A stretch of DNA of 58,983 nucleotides from an uncultured Eubacteriaceae bacterium (GCA_947086655.1 CAMTZM010000011.1:1-58983); one strand, 5' to 3'; counted from the first letter of the stretch, positions 46,134 through 55,566 are shown. Numbers and translations are program-made. Notes: a model not told the origin generated them from the sequence alone.

Positions 46134-47393
46134 ATGAATATTATTAATATAGAAAAAGGCGTAAATTTGCATTTAATAAAAACAGAGAAATTTAATACAA
46201 TAGCAACAGCCATACTTGTCAGAAGAAGTATAAAAAGAGATGAAGCAACATTTAACGCTATTCTTCCTTATGTACTTAAAAGGGGATGTATGAAATATGA
46301 CAGTCTTAGAAAAATTAATATACGTCTTGAAGAAATGTATGGAGCAACCTTTGAAAGCTGTGTAATAAAAAAAGGAGAAGAACAAATATTACAGTTTTTT
46401 TGTGAAACTGTAAATGGTGAAAACATTTTTTTTGAAACATTAGAATTTCTAAACGAAATTTTATTTAATCCTGTAATTATTAACAATGGATTTAAAAAAG
46501 AATGGGTTGACGGAGAAAAAGAAAACTTAAAAAATGAAATAGACAGCCGTTTAAATAATAAAAAAGAATATGCAAAACAAAGACTTATAGAGGAAATGTG
46601 TAAAGACGAACCATTTGGGATTTACGGAGACGGTTACAAAGAAGATTTAGATAAAATAAATGAAAAAAATCTTTATGAATATTATATTAAAATCTTAAAT
46701 GAATCCCCTATTGAAATTATGATTGTAGGTGATATTAATGAAAATGATACAGTTAAATATATAAAAGAAATTTTTAAGTTTAAAAGAGAAAATATTATTG
46801 ATATACCTTTAGCTGATTATAATTTTAATGTTAAAAATAAAAACAATATACAGGAAAACGCCGATGTTTCACAAGGAAAACTATGTATAGGCATGAGAAC
46901 AGGTATAAAGCCTGTTGGAAAATCTTATTACGCTTTGCTTGCAGCTAATGAAATATTTGGAGGAAGCGCAAATTCTAAGCTTTTTGTAAACGTACGTGAA
47001 AAAAACAGTCTATGTTATTATATAAACTCATTTGTTTACAGATTTAAATCTATTATATGTATTCAATCCGGAATAAGCCCTAATGATTACGATAAAGTTA
47101 TAGATATGATAAATAAAGAACTTGATGGAATTAAAAAAGGCAATTTTAACGACAGTGAATTTAAAAGCGCAATATCAGGGCTTATAAAAAATTATTCTGG
47201 AATAGGAGATTATACAACTGGAATAATGGATTTTTATTTAGCTCAGTATATGCTTAACGATGATAATAACTTAAATGATATACTGGATTTAATTAATAAT
47301 ATTGACAAAAATGATATTATTGAATCTGTAAGCAATATTTGTATAGATACAATATACTTTTTAAGGAGCAGTGAAAATGCGTATAAAAGATAA
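46134..47393 (+). CDS. ymfF: M16 peptidase-like protein, YmfF type (inactive partner)
   Basis: 419 residues with an M16 fold but no HxxEH zinc motif in the N-terminal half, so it is probably the non-catalytic partner of the following gene. Related pairs are annotated as associated with elongation factor P modification in Bacillus. AGGAGAAT precedes ATG 46134, 9 bp after sigG, suggesting co-transcription with sigG. The 3' end overlaps the next gene by 17 bp. Confidence 0.85.
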   Translation: MNIINIEKGVNLHLIKTEKFNTIATAILVRRSIKRDEATFNAILPYVLKRGCMKYDSLRKINIRLEEMYGATFESCVIKKGEEQILQFFCETVNGENIFFETLEFLNEILFNPVIINNGFKKEWVDGEKENLKNEIDSRLNNKKEYAKQRLIEEMCKDEPFGIYGDGYKEDLDKINEKNLYEYYIKILNESPIEIMIVGDINENDTVKYIKEIFKFKRENIIDIPLADYNFNVKNKNNIQENADVSQGKLCIGMRTGIKPVGKSYYALLAANEIFGGSANSKLFVNVREKNSLCYYINSFVYRFKSIICIQSGISPNDYDKVIDMINKELDGIKKGNFNDSEFKSAISGLIKNYSGIGDYTTGIMDFYLAQYMLNDDNNLNDILDLINNIDKNDIIESVSNICIDTIYFLRSSENAYKR

Positions 47394-48621
47394 AATATAT
47401 GAAAAACAGTTGTCAACAAATATTAAATGCTATATAATTGTTAAATCAGGATTTAAGGAAAAACAAGCCGCCGTAGGTATAAACTTCGGCTCAGCCGATA
47501 CAACCTTTTCATTACAAGGAAAAAAATATACCGTTCCTAACGGAACTGCTCACTTTTTAGAGCATAAGCTTTTTGAGGAAGAAAAATTTAATGTTTTTGA
47601 TGAATTTTCAAAAAATGGAGCAAGTGCAAACGCCTATACAAATTTTAACAATACAGCGTATTACTTTAATTGCAGCGATAATTTTAATAAAAACTTATCA
47701 ATACTTTTAAGTTTTGTAAGCAATCCTTATTTTACAGATGAAAATGTAGAAAAAGAAAAAGGCATTATAGGGCAGGAAATAAGCATGTATGACGACGACC
47801 CTATGTGGAGGGTATATTTTAATCTTCTTAAATGCTTATATTTTAATAGAAGTATAATATACAGCATTGCTGGAAATAAAGAAGACATTGAAAAAATAAC
47901 AAAAGAAACTTTATACGACTGTTATAAAGGTTTTTATACAGGAGATAACGCAGTAGTAGTTTGTATAGGGGATATAAACCCCGAAGAAACTTTTTCTTTT
48001 ATTGAAAATAATATTTCTTTGCCAAAATCTGAAACAGCTAAAAAAACTTATGAAAATGAACCAAACAATATAAAAAAAGATAAAGTTTCTGATTTAATGC
48101 CTATTGAGAGGACTTTATTTAATTTAGGAATAAAAGAAAATGACTTTAGTACCGACTATATAAAAAAAATATGTACAACAAGGATTCTTCTTGATATAAT
48201 TATAGGAGAAGGTTCTCTGTTATATGAAAATATGTATAATAAAGGATTGATAGATTCTTCTTTTTATTGCGATTATACATGTGGTATTAATTATGGGTTC
48301 AGTATTTTATCAGGATTTTCTAATAATTCAGAAGAAATTAAAGAGTTATTTTTTAAAGAAGTTGATTCTATTAAAAAAAGCGGCATAGATAAAAACATTT
48401 TAGAAAGAATAAAGAAAAAACAAATCGGAAAAATTATAAAGGGATTTAATTCTATTGACAGTATTTCTTCTATTGTAATTGATTTTTTTAATAAAGGTAC
48501 AAATATAAACGATTATATAAAGTGTTTAGAAAACGTAACTATAAATGATTTAATTGAAAGAATTGAAAGTCATTTTAAAATAGAAAAAGCGGCTTTAAGT
48601 ATTATTAAACCGCAGAAATAG
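47377..48621 (+). CDS. ymfH: M16 family metallopeptidase, YmfH type
   Basis: 414 residues. The inverted zinc motif HFLEH is at about residues 59-63 and is followed by the FNVFDEFSKNGASANAYTNFNNTAYYF block, so the catalytic half is intact. Likely forms a heterodimer with the upstream YmfF-type protein, as in processing-peptidase-like pairs. ATG 47377 was chosen because AAGGAG lies 8 bases upstream; the GTG two codons earlier is too close to it. Confidence 0.88.
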   Translation: MRIKDKIYEKQLSTNIKCYIIVKSGFKEKQAAVGINFGSADTTFSLQGKKYTVPNGTAHFLEHKLFEEEKFNVFDEFSKNGASANAYTNFNNTAYYFNCSDNFNKNLSILLSFVSNPYFTDENVEKEKGIIGQEISMYDDDPMWRVYFNLLKCLYFNRSIIYSIAGNKEDIEKITKETLYDCYKGFYTGDNAVVVCIGDINPEETFSFIENNISLPKSETAKKTYENEPNNIKKDKVSDLMPIERTLFNLGIKENDFSTDYIKKICTTRILLDIIIGEGSLLYENMYNKGLIDSSFYCDYTCGINYGFSILSGFSNNSEEIKELFFKEVDSIKKSGIDKNILERIKKKQIGKIIKGFNSIDSISSIVIDFFNKGTNINDYIKCLENVTINDLIERIESHFKIEKAALSIIKPQK

Positions 48622-48626
48622 TTAAT

Positions 48627-48686
48627 TTATTTTTAATACAGCTATATGTTAAAAAAATAGGCTGTATTAAAAATAATTTTGATTTT
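48627..48686 (+). terminator. Terminator after ymfH
   Basis: Perfect 16-bp stem (48627-48642 with 48661-48676), 18-base loop, followed by TTTTGATTTT. It lies only about 25 bp before the lgt start and so separates lgt from the sigG transcript or attenuates it. Confidence 0.75.
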
Positions 48687-48708
48687 AAATGTTGGGAGTT
48701 TTTTTACT

Positions 48709-49569
48709 ATGGATACACCTTCAATATGGTTTGTAGATTTAGGTATAAAAATAAATGAACTTAATCCAATTGCATTTAATCTTTTTGGAATTAATATATA
48801 TTGGTATGGAATAATAATATTTATAGGTATGATTACAGGTTATTTTGTTGTAAAAAAAGAAACTAAAAGGACTAATCAGAATTTTGATATTTATTCTGAC
48901 TTTCTTTTAATAGGAATAATATGCGGAGTAATAGGAGCAAGGTTATATTATGTAATATGGGAATGGGATAAATATAAATATAATTTAACTCAAATTTTCA
49001 ACATAAGAAAAGGTGGAATAGCTATATATGGAGCGGTGATTTCTCTTTTTATAGCTGCTTTTATTTATACAAAAGTTAAAAAGATTAATTTTTTAAAGTT
49101 TCTTGACACTAATATATTAGGGCTTGTAATTGGACAAGCAATAGGTCGTTTTGGAAATTTTGTAAACAGAGAAGCATTTGGAGGATATACCGACTCACTT
49201 TTTGCAATGAGATATCGTATTTCAGATATAAAAATGTCAGATTCACAGGCATTAAAAAATGTACTTGAAAATACTATTGTATATAACGGAGTTGAATACA
49301 TACAAGTTCACCCTACATTTTTATATGAATCTATATGGAATATTGGTTTATTTATAATTTTGAATATATTGAAGAAAAATAAGAAATTTGATGGGGAAAT
49401 TGTGGCTGTCTATTTTGCTTTATATGGAATAGGTCGTTTCTTAATAGAAGGTCTAAGAACTGACCAATTAGTAATAAAAGGAACAGGTATTGCTGTTTCT
49501 CAGCTTGTTTCGCTTTTACTTATATTGTTTTCTTCTGCTTTTATTATATTTAAGTTAAAAAAACGCTGA
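48709..49569 (+). CDS. lgt: Prolipoprotein diacylglyceryl transferase
   Basis: 286 residues, about seven transmembrane helices. Transfers diacylglycerol to the lipobox cysteine of lipoproteins; two lipoproteins are encoded just upstream. The family signature GRFGNFVNREAFG is at about 147-159 and the conserved Tyr/His region HPTFLYESIWN near 205. ATG 48709 follows TTGGGAG; the frame is open to a TTG at 48679, which lacks a site. Confidence 0.95.
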   Translation: MDTPSIWFVDLGIKINELNPIAFNLFGINIYWYGIIIFIGMITGYFVVKKETKRTNQNFDIYSDFLLIGIICGVIGARLYYVIWEWDKYKYNLTQIFNIRKGGIAIYGAVISLFIAAFIYTKVKKINFLKFLDTNILGLVIGQAIGRFGNFVNREAFGGYTDSLFAMRYRISDIKMSDSQALKNVLENTIVYNGVEYIQVHPTFLYESIWNIGLFIILNILKKNKKFDGEIVAVYFALYGIGRFLIEGLRTDQLVIKGTGIAVSQLVSLLLILFSSAFIIFKLKKR

Positions 49570-49600
49570 TTGTTTTATAAAAACAAATCAGCGTTTTTTT
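49559..49600. terminator. Bidirectional terminator, lgt and SLH gene
   Basis: 11-bp stem AAACGCTGATT/AATCAGCGTTT with T-runs on both strands between convergent genes. Confidence 0.9.
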
Positions 49601-49639
49601 AATTTACATTATATAAAAACTAAAATATAAAATATAAAT

Positions 49640-51187
49640 TTAATTCGTTTTACAGTTATAAAGCCTTAACATAGTAGCGATAGCTTGTTCTCTTGTATAA
49701 TTCATCCACGGTGAAAACTTTCCGTTGCCTGTCCCTGTCATAACAAATGTATCTTCGCTTTTTATTCCTGATACGCTATATATTTCGTCTTTTGCCCACT
49801 TTGCAAAATAACTCTCATCAACAAATTTATCTTTTTTAGGATTACTTTTGTCTATTTCAAATACAGACGCCATATTATCAAGCATAACTGCCGCCTCCTG
49901 CCTTGTAATATTATTATCAGGAGCAAATTTGTTATTTCCTACGCCTGAAACAATTTTCAAATTATAAGCCGCCGTTATATAAACGTCGTCAACATCTGTA
50001 AAAGGTGTTTTTGCATCCATATCAATATTATTTCCCGTTTTTGAAATATATGTTTGAATAGCAAGTTTACAAAATTCCGCTCTTGTTATTTTATTTTTAT
50101 ATTTTGATTGAAGATTTTCAGGAACTAAACCTAAATTAATTGCTTTATCAACAATTTCCTTTGCCCAATCACTTAAAGAATCATCACTTTCAATGTTGTT
50201 TTCATTACTTGAAACATCTTTAATAGCAACACCGTTAATAGGTTCTTTAACAAGATTTCCTTGCAAATCATAATAATCAGCGCCTTCTCCGCTAATTTTT
50301 TCAGCTTTTATATATATTTTTCCGTTTTCTTCAATAAAAGACGGTGTTTTATACCACTTTTGAGGTACAATTACTTTTAAATCTTTGCTTAAAACTCCTC
50401 CGCTTAAATCGCTCATACCTTCGGGATACCATACAACAATTGTTTCCCCCGGACTTAATTTATTATCAACTTCTCTAAAATCAATATCAATAAGCTTATT
50501 ACCGTCTTTGTCTACAATATTAACAAAAAAACCTGACTCCATAATATAACATTCATTTAAACCATCAATTGGTTTCTTTTCATACTCTGTTGGATTGGGT
50601 ACATCTTCAATAGAATTTAATTTTATAAGCTTTCCAAATTCAGTATATTCAATATCATACGTACTATTATATTTAATGCTTACTTTATCATTTATATATT
50701 TATTTTTGTCAATATAATATTCTTTGCTTCCGTCAAAATTTTCAGCTATAAAAACAGAGTATGAATTAATTTCTCTGCATTCAATATTTTTATATTTTAT
50801 AGGTAATCTATATTCTATTTCTGAATTGTTTTCATATTCCTTGTTTTTAAAATACTCAAAATCAAGTGCGCCATACGTTTTAATGCCATCAATATTTTGA
50901 GTTACTATAAATGAATACCCAGCATATGGTAAAATACTGTCATATATAAAATCGGTTACTTGAACACTTTCATCAAATATAGCTTTATTATTTTCATCTT
51001 CTGAATTTGATACAGAAAAAAATCTTCCACCCTCTATATCCTCATAAGATTCATATTTTGAAAATTCATTACTTGCATTAAATACCTCTGTATTAACACT
51101 TGTTTCATCGGCAAATACAGCAGTATTACACTGATTTGATAAAGCCATAAACAACAGAACAGATATAAGTTTAATTTTTAATTTCAT
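49640..51187 (-). CDS. S-layer homology (SLH) domain protein
   Basis: 515 residues. Signal peptide at about 1-27 (cleavage near VFADE), a middle part of about 300 residues of unknown fold with short repeated hydrophobic-polar strands resembling WG-type or beta-propeller proteins, and three C-terminal SLH motifs from about 340 to the end (for example ITRAEFCKLA, ITRQEAAVML, YTREQAIATM). SLH motifs anchor proteins to pyruvylated wall polymers, so it should sit on the cell surface. GGAGAG precedes ATG 51187. Single gene with its own promoter. Confidence 0.9.
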   Translation of the reverse strand: MKLKIKLISVLLFMALSNQCNTAVFADETSVNTEVFNASNEFSKYESYEDIEGGRFFSVSNSEDENNKAIFDESVQVTDFIYDSILPYAGYSFIVTQNIDGIKTYGALDFEYFKNKEYENNSEIEYRLPIKYKNIECREINSYSVFIAENFDGSKEYYIDKNKYINDKVSIKYNSTYDIEYTEFGKLIKLNSIEDVPNPTEYEKKPIDGLNECYIMESGFFVNIVDKDGNKLIDIDFREVDNKLSPGETIVVWYPEGMSDLSGGVLSKDLKVIVPQKWYKTPSFIEENGKIYIKAEKISGEGADYYDLQGNLVKEPINGVAIKDVSSNENNIESDDSLSDWAKEIVDKAINLGLVPENLQSKYKNKITRAEFCKLAIQTYISKTGNNIDMDAKTPFTDVDDVYITAAYNLKIVSGVGNNKFAPDNNITRQEAAVMLDNMASVFEIDKSNPKKDKFVDESYFAKWAKDEIYSVSGIKSEDTFVMTGTGNGKFSPWMNYTREQAIATMLRLYNCKTN

Positions 51188-51229
51188 TTTTTATCTCTCC
51201 AATTAAATTTTATATTAACTTTTTTATGT

Positions 51230-51258
51230 ATTGTAACAGATAAAAACTTAAATGTAAA
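51230..51258 (-). promoter_or_regulatory. Sigma-A promoter of the SLH protein gene
   Basis: On the minus strand TTTACA (51258-51253) and TACAAT (51235-51230) with a 17-bp spacer. Confidence 0.78.
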
Positions 51259-51336
51259 TGGATAAATATTTAATTCTTACAATCACTTATAAATAACTAA
51301 TTTTTTTTATTTTTATTATTGTCAAACTAATAAATA

Positions 51337-51726
51337 TTAATTATATGCGTTATTTTCAATGAAATCTTTAACTGACTGAATTAATTCATGACTTTTATTC
51401 TTATTTTGTGCAGATAAGCTTAATAAAAATTTTTTTGAATCAAACCAATTTTTCTTCTTATTATAAATTTCATTTATACGGCTTACAACATAATCTTCAA
51501 GCGATATTGCCGGAGCATATAATCTGCTGCTTGTTTTAACTACTACTATATTGCCTACAACTTTAACATATCCATTTTTTATTAAATTTTTCAACATAGG
51601 ATGAACTGAATTTTTAGCAGTAATCTCCGTTGATTTTATAATATCGGATATTAACATTGGCTTATCGCTGCCCCATAAAATTTTCATTATTTCATACTCT
51701 CTTTCAGTTAAGTATTTTGTCTTCAT
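51337..51726 (-). CDS. BlaI/MecI/CopY-family transcriptional regulator
   Basis: 129 residues. N-terminal winged helix at about 1-75 (LTEREYEIMKILWGSDKPMLISDI) as in BlaI/MecI repressors, C-terminal helical dimerisation part. No BlaR/MecR sensor protease, beta-lactamase or copper gene is adjacent, so its target is unknown. An ATATATAATGAAGAC context gives only a modest site, with AGAAAGGTGA before ATG 51726. Confidence 0.85.
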   Translation of the reverse strand: MKTKYLTEREYEIMKILWGSDKPMLISDIIKSTEITAKNSVHPMLKNLIKNGYVKVVGNIVVVKTSSRLYAPAISLEDYVVSRINEIYNKKKNWFDSKKFLLSLSAQNKNKSHELIQSVKDFIENNAYN

Positions 51727-51776
51727 TATATATCACCTTTCTCTTATGAATATAAAATATTATACTCGATGAAAAT

Positions 51777-51805
51777 ATTATAAACTATAACTTTTTTAAA
51801 GTCAA
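51777..51805 (-). promoter_or_regulatory. Sigma-A promoter of the BlaI-type regulator
   Basis: On the minus strand TTGACT (51805-51800) and TATAAT (51782-51777) with a 17-bp spacer. A TATAATATTTT string is repeated directly after it and could be an operator. Confidence 0.8.
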
Positions 51806-51843
51806 CAAAATATTTACAATTTTTTTATTTTAAGTACAAAAAA

Positions 51844-52401
51844 TTAATTTTCAGACACATCATTAAGTAACCCATAAATACCATGACTTATTAAATTTGA
51901 AGTGAGTTTTACAACTTCTTTTAAAGGCATGTTTCTGTTATCCTTTACCCATTGGCGATAAATTTCCATATTTGCAGAAGTTAGAAATACGGCAATAAGA
52001 TTTTGAGTTTGCTTATTGTATTTTTCATTACTGTTAATATTATATATAATACTGCTATAAAAAAAACGGTAATTTCCGCTGCATAATATACGTTGATTTA
52101 AAGCGTTTTGATTTTCACAATATAAAAAAAATTCCCTTGTAATTTCTGTTATATCACGAATATTACAATATTTTTTAATACGCTGTATAAATTCACTTAT
52201 AATTGAATTTTGAAGTTCATTTAAAAGGCTATCTAAATCGGTATAATGCAAATAAAATGTTTTTCTGCTAATCATAGCTCTTTTTGATAATTCATTTATA
52301 GTAATTTTCTCAAAATCCATTTCTATTATCATATCTTTAAATGTATTATGAATAGCCGTTATTGTTTTCTTTACTCTTAAATCCTGTTCAGGAGTTTTCA
52401 A
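51844..52401 (-). CDS. TetR family transcriptional regulator
   Basis: 185 residues. TetR-type N-terminal HTH at about 10-60 (FEKITINELSKRAMISRKTFYLHYTDLDSLL), and a C-terminal ligand/dimer domain of the type seen in DhaS-like regulators. The start is TTG 52401, with GGAGGTGG five bases upstream; an ATG at 52416 overlaps this site. Faces away from the EF-hand gene, with a MITE-like element in its upstream region. Confidence 0.9.
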   Translation of the reverse strand: MKTPEQDLRVKKTITAIHNTFKDMIIEMDFEKITINELSKRAMISRKTFYLHYTDLDSLLNELQNSIISEFIQRIKKYCNIRDITEITREFFLYCENQNALNQRILCSGNYRFFYSSIIYNINSNEKYNKQTQNLIAVFLTSANMEIYRQWVKDNRNMPLKEVVKLTSNLISHGIYGLLNDVSEN

Positions 52402-52470
52402 ATTTTCCACCTCCATACAAATGTCATTATTTTATAAATATTATAATATATATAAAAGTTTTAAGCAATA

Positions 52471-52635
52471 TTAAGGAAATATCGCATAATTCAATGAAAA
52501 GGATTTGATATGATATTTTTCTATTCAAGGAAAAAGCCCGCAAACATAGTCAGAGCCTATGTTAAGGGGTTTTGACGATGAATAGGGAAATATCAGCCAA
52601 AGCCATAAAATATTAATTGTGCGGTGTTTCCTTAA
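52471..52635. mobile_element. MITE-like element, 165 bp
   Basis: Terminal inverted repeats of 21 bp (52471-52491 with 52615-52635, 18 identical, all differences C/T) start TTAAGGAAA. TTAA at both ends could be a target duplication. Inside, GATATTTTTCTATTCA (52512-52527) pairs with 52579-52594 (two G-U), then an AAAGCCC/GGGTTTT pair and an AACATAG/CTATGTT tip hairpin, so the whole element folds into one long hairpin. It has no coding capacity. Features fit a miniature inverted-repeat element mobilised by an IS elsewhere in the genome. Confidence 0.72.
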
Positions 52636-52691
52636 GGAAATAATCAATATTTGCGTAATTTTAAAATATAAAAATAAAGACTTTCTAAATA

Positions 52692-52736
52692 ACTGTTAAA
52701 TTTATCATATTTAATGACGATAAATTTATTAACAGT
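52692..52736 (+). promoter_or_regulatory. Inverted repeat upstream of the EF-hand gene
   Basis: ACTGTTAA-ATTTATC (52692-52706) pairs with GATAAAT-TTA-TTAACAGT (52719-52736), 15 bp with a 3-base bulge, ending 32 bp before the start codon. It could be a leader hairpin or an operator. No clear sigma-A promoter was found between 52636 and 52768. Confidence 0.5.
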
Positions 52737-52768
52737 ACAAATCTATTATTGAAAGGGGAGCTACTATT

Positions 52769-53878
52769 ATGATAATTAATTCAAGTAACGTTACTATGGG
52801 GTCATCAAGAAAAAGTCAAGTCATTTCAAAATACAGCCATACTGAAACAAGAACTTTAGATGTTCCAAAGGATAAAAATAAAAAAGCCAGCTCACTTGAT
52901 GAGTTTTTTATTTCAGACGAAGCAAAAGACCTTTTGGAAAAAGATAAAGAGAAAGAACAGCAAAATTTCAATAAAATATATCAATATGAAAACAGTACCG
53001 ATATATTAGGCGAAAGTATGGAAAACCCAGCAATTCAACAGCTTAAAACTATGTTAAAATTACTTGAAATGCTTACAGGCAAAAAATCAAATATGCTTGA
53101 TATGCTTGATGATATGTATGGTAAATCAAAAAAAGGTTATAGTAATAATAAAATTTTAAATATAAATTCTATTGCTAATACAAACAATTCAAACGTATGG
53201 AATGTTGAGAAAAAAACATCGCTTTTTTATTCCGAAACAGAAAATACTGTTTTTTCAACAGTAGGGCAAGCTGTAACTTCAGATGGCAGAACTATTTCAT
53301 TTAATGTTAATTTAGAAATGTCAAGAGGATTTCAAGCTTATTATGAGAAAACAGAAATGTATAAAGAATTAAAAATGACAGACCCCTTAGTAATTAACTT
53401 TGGAAATGGAAAAGCAGACGTTCTTGACCAAACATTTATGTTCGATATAGACGGTGACGGTAAGGAAGATGAAATATCAATGCTTGGAGAAAACAGCGGA
53501 TTTTTAGCATATGATAAAAACGGTGATGGCATAATTAACGATGGAAACGAATTATTTGGTACAGAATCCGGAAATGGATTTAAAGATTTGTCTGCATATG
53601 ACTCTGATAATAACGGCTGGATTGATGAAACTGATGAAATTTTTTCAAAACTTAAAATTTGGACAAAAGATAAAGATGGAAATGATATATTATATACTCT
53701 TAAAGATATTGGAATAGGCGCTATTTACCTTGGAAACGCTTCAACTGACTTTAATTTGAATAATATTCAAACAAACGAAACAAATGCACAAATCAGAAAC
53801 ACAGGAATTTACCTTAATGAAAACGGTACTACCGGCACAATTCAGCATGTCGACATGGCTATACATAATAAAAATTAA
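52769..53878 (+). CDS. EF-hand/calcium-binding-repeat protein
   Basis: 369 residues, no signal peptide. Residues 1-140 are polar and low in complexity. The C-terminal half has Ca2+-loop-like repeats DIDGDGKEDE (about 230), DKNGDGIINDGNELFG (about 248), DSDNNGWIDETDEIF (about 272) and DKDGNDILYTL (about 293), followed by GIGAIYLG. This layout occurs in many bacterial proteins annotated as EF-hand or hemolysin-like without proven function. AAAGGGGAG precedes ATG 52769. A single gene divergent from tetR. Confidence 0.8.
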   Translation: MIINSSNVTMGSSRKSQVISKYSHTETRTLDVPKDKNKKASSLDEFFISDEAKDLLEKDKEKEQQNFNKIYQYENSTDILGESMENPAIQQLKTMLKLLEMLTGKKSNMLDMLDDMYGKSKKGYSNNKILNINSIANTNNSNVWNVEKKTSLFYSETENTVFSTVGQAVTSDGRTISFNVNLEMSRGFQAYYEKTEMYKELKMTDPLVINFGNGKADVLDQTFMFDIDGDGKEDEISMLGENSGFLAYDKNGDGIINDGNELFGTESGNGFKDLSAYDSDNNGWIDETDEIFSKLKIWTKDKDGNDILYTLKDIGIGAIYLGNASTDFNLNNIQTNETNAQIRNTGIYLNENGTTGTIQHVDMAIHNKN

Positions 53879-53940
53879 GTTTTATATAAATATTTTAAAA
53901 CATTATAATATATAAAATTTTTGCTAAAATAAACAATATA

Positions 53941-53967
53941 GGCTGTTATCCATAATGGATAACAGCC
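53941..53967. terminator. Hairpin between EF-hand gene and DUF4340 gene
   Basis: Perfect 11-bp stem GGCTGTTATCC/GGATAACAGCC with a 5-base loop between convergent genes. No strong U-run follows in either direction, so terminator function is uncertain. Confidence 0.5.
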
Positions 53968-54129
53968 CAACAAACTATAATTAATATTAAAGCAATATTA
54001 ATAAACCATTAATAAACTATCAATAAGCAATAACCTTTTATTAAGATTTTCTAAAATATTCGTTATTTATTTCCTCTCTGAAAATCTCAACTTGTTATTC
54101 TGACTATACAAAACCAATTTTAAATTTAA

Positions 54130-55566
54130 TTAACTTTCCAAAAGCTGTTTAGCTTTATCAAGCATAATATCAACATTATGTTTATGAACCACAAGTTTAT
54201 CAAGCTTTCCATTATCAGCTAAATAAAAACTATTATCATATTCATAAAAATTAATATTTTGATAAGACCCATCTTTTAAATTATACTTTATACTTACAAC
54301 TGGTTCACCCGAAACAGAATAATTTTTATCAATATTATCAAATGTAATTCCTATAAGCAGCTCATAAAATTCTGAAAATGAATCATTATCAAGTTCTTGT
54401 CCGTTTATAAAACCTTTGCGATTATCTTTCATAACATTTTTTTCTTCAATATTTTCTTCAGACATATCATCAGAAAATGTTATTTTATAATTTCCTTTTG
54501 GAGAATTAATATCAATACTTTCAACATTAACCCTATAATTAAGAGCAACAAATTTTTCAATAAAATCAAATACATTTATATTTGTAAATGGTTCAATTGC
54601 ACTTTTGTTAATTGTAAAAACATGAGGTCTTTGATTTACCATACAATATAAATTATCACTGTCATAAGCATTTCCTATTTTCAAATAAACGTCATAATCG
54701 TCATCTTTCATTGTTATTTCCATTTCAGGTGACTCTAACCCATATTTATTCAAATCTTTAGGATAAACTTCAATTAATTCATTTAAAATTATACTTGAAA
54801 GATTTCCTAATACATTATCCTGCAAATTTGTAGGATAAACCGTAGCACCATTAAAAGGTTTATTCATACGAAGCGTTTGCATACCTAAATTTTCAAGTTC
54901 TGATGCGTTTCCTTCCTTATTTTCCGAATATTCTATATCAATTTCTTCATTCCCCTTACTTTTAACATTAAGATATAAAATTTTATATTGAGAAATCATA
55001 TTTATACTTTTATCAATTAATCCATTTAATTTACTTTGCAATCTATTAGCGTATAAATTTTCTAAAATATATATTCTATCTGATTTATCTGTCTTTGCAT
55101 AATAATACTTTTCATCAACAGTTTTATCTCCAATATATATAGTTATTTTCTCCTCATTATCAAACACCGCTTTAGCTGTTACAATAGGTTTATCAAGTCC
55201 AAAATCACTTATATTGTCCACTTTTTCCGTTATTATATCAGACATTGTTAAATTAGTTAATGTAGAGACAATACTTGTCATATTTGTTTGATTAAACAAT
55301 ACATCTTCATATCCTTTTATTTTCCATTCAATATTATCCTCATCATCTTTTAATGGTATTAAAGTTAATTCATCATTTTGAGATATTAAAGTCGCTTCTT
55401 TTAAATTATTTGGTTCTTTATCCGTTAAAATCAATTCAGTATTTATTTCTTCCATATCAGCATTATTATCTAAACTATTGTAATCTTTTAACCAAAAGTA
55501 ATAAATACAGCCTAATACCACAAAAACAGACAATAAAATAATAAAAGTTATCTTTTGTTTTTTCAT
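54130..55566 (-). CDS. DUF4340 domain-containing membrane protein
   Basis: 478 residues. One N-terminal transmembrane helix (about 7-25) and a large outer region with two DUF4340-like segments (about 60-200 and 240-420). DUF4340 proteins regularly follow GldG-type genes and are thought to work with the ABC transporter, but their role is not known. Its start abuts the stop of the preceding gene (one-base overlap). Last gene of the cluster. Confidence 0.85.
   Translation of the reverse strand: MKKQKITFIILLSVFVVLGCIYYFWLKDYNSLDNNADMEEINTELILTDKEPNNLKEATLISQNDELTLIPLKDDEDNIEWKIKGYEDVLFNQTNMTSIVSTLTNLTMSDIITEKVDNISDFGLDKPIVTAKAVFDNEEKITIYIGDKTVDEKYYYAKTDKSDRIYILENLYANRLQSKLNGLIDKSINMISQYKILYLNVKSKGNEEIDIEYSENKEGNASELENLGMQTLRMNKPFNGATVYPTNLQDNVLGNLSSIILNELIEVYPKDLNKYGLESPEMEITMKDDDYDVYLKIGNAYDSDNLYCMVNQRPHVFTINKSAIEPFTNINVFDFIEKFVALNYRVNVESIDINSPKGNYKITFSDDMSEENIEEKNVMKDNRKGFINGQELDNDSFSEFYELLIGITFDNIDKNYSVSGEPVVSIKYNLKDGSYQNINFYEYDNSFYLADNGKLDKLVVHKHNVDIMLDKAKQLLES

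Noticed and set aside
52501..52620. The structured core upstream of the EF-hand gene as a c-di-GMP or other riboswitch
   Set aside because: It lacks the conserved GEMM or class II sequence motifs, and the flanking terminal inverted repeats with TTAA explain it better as a mobile element.
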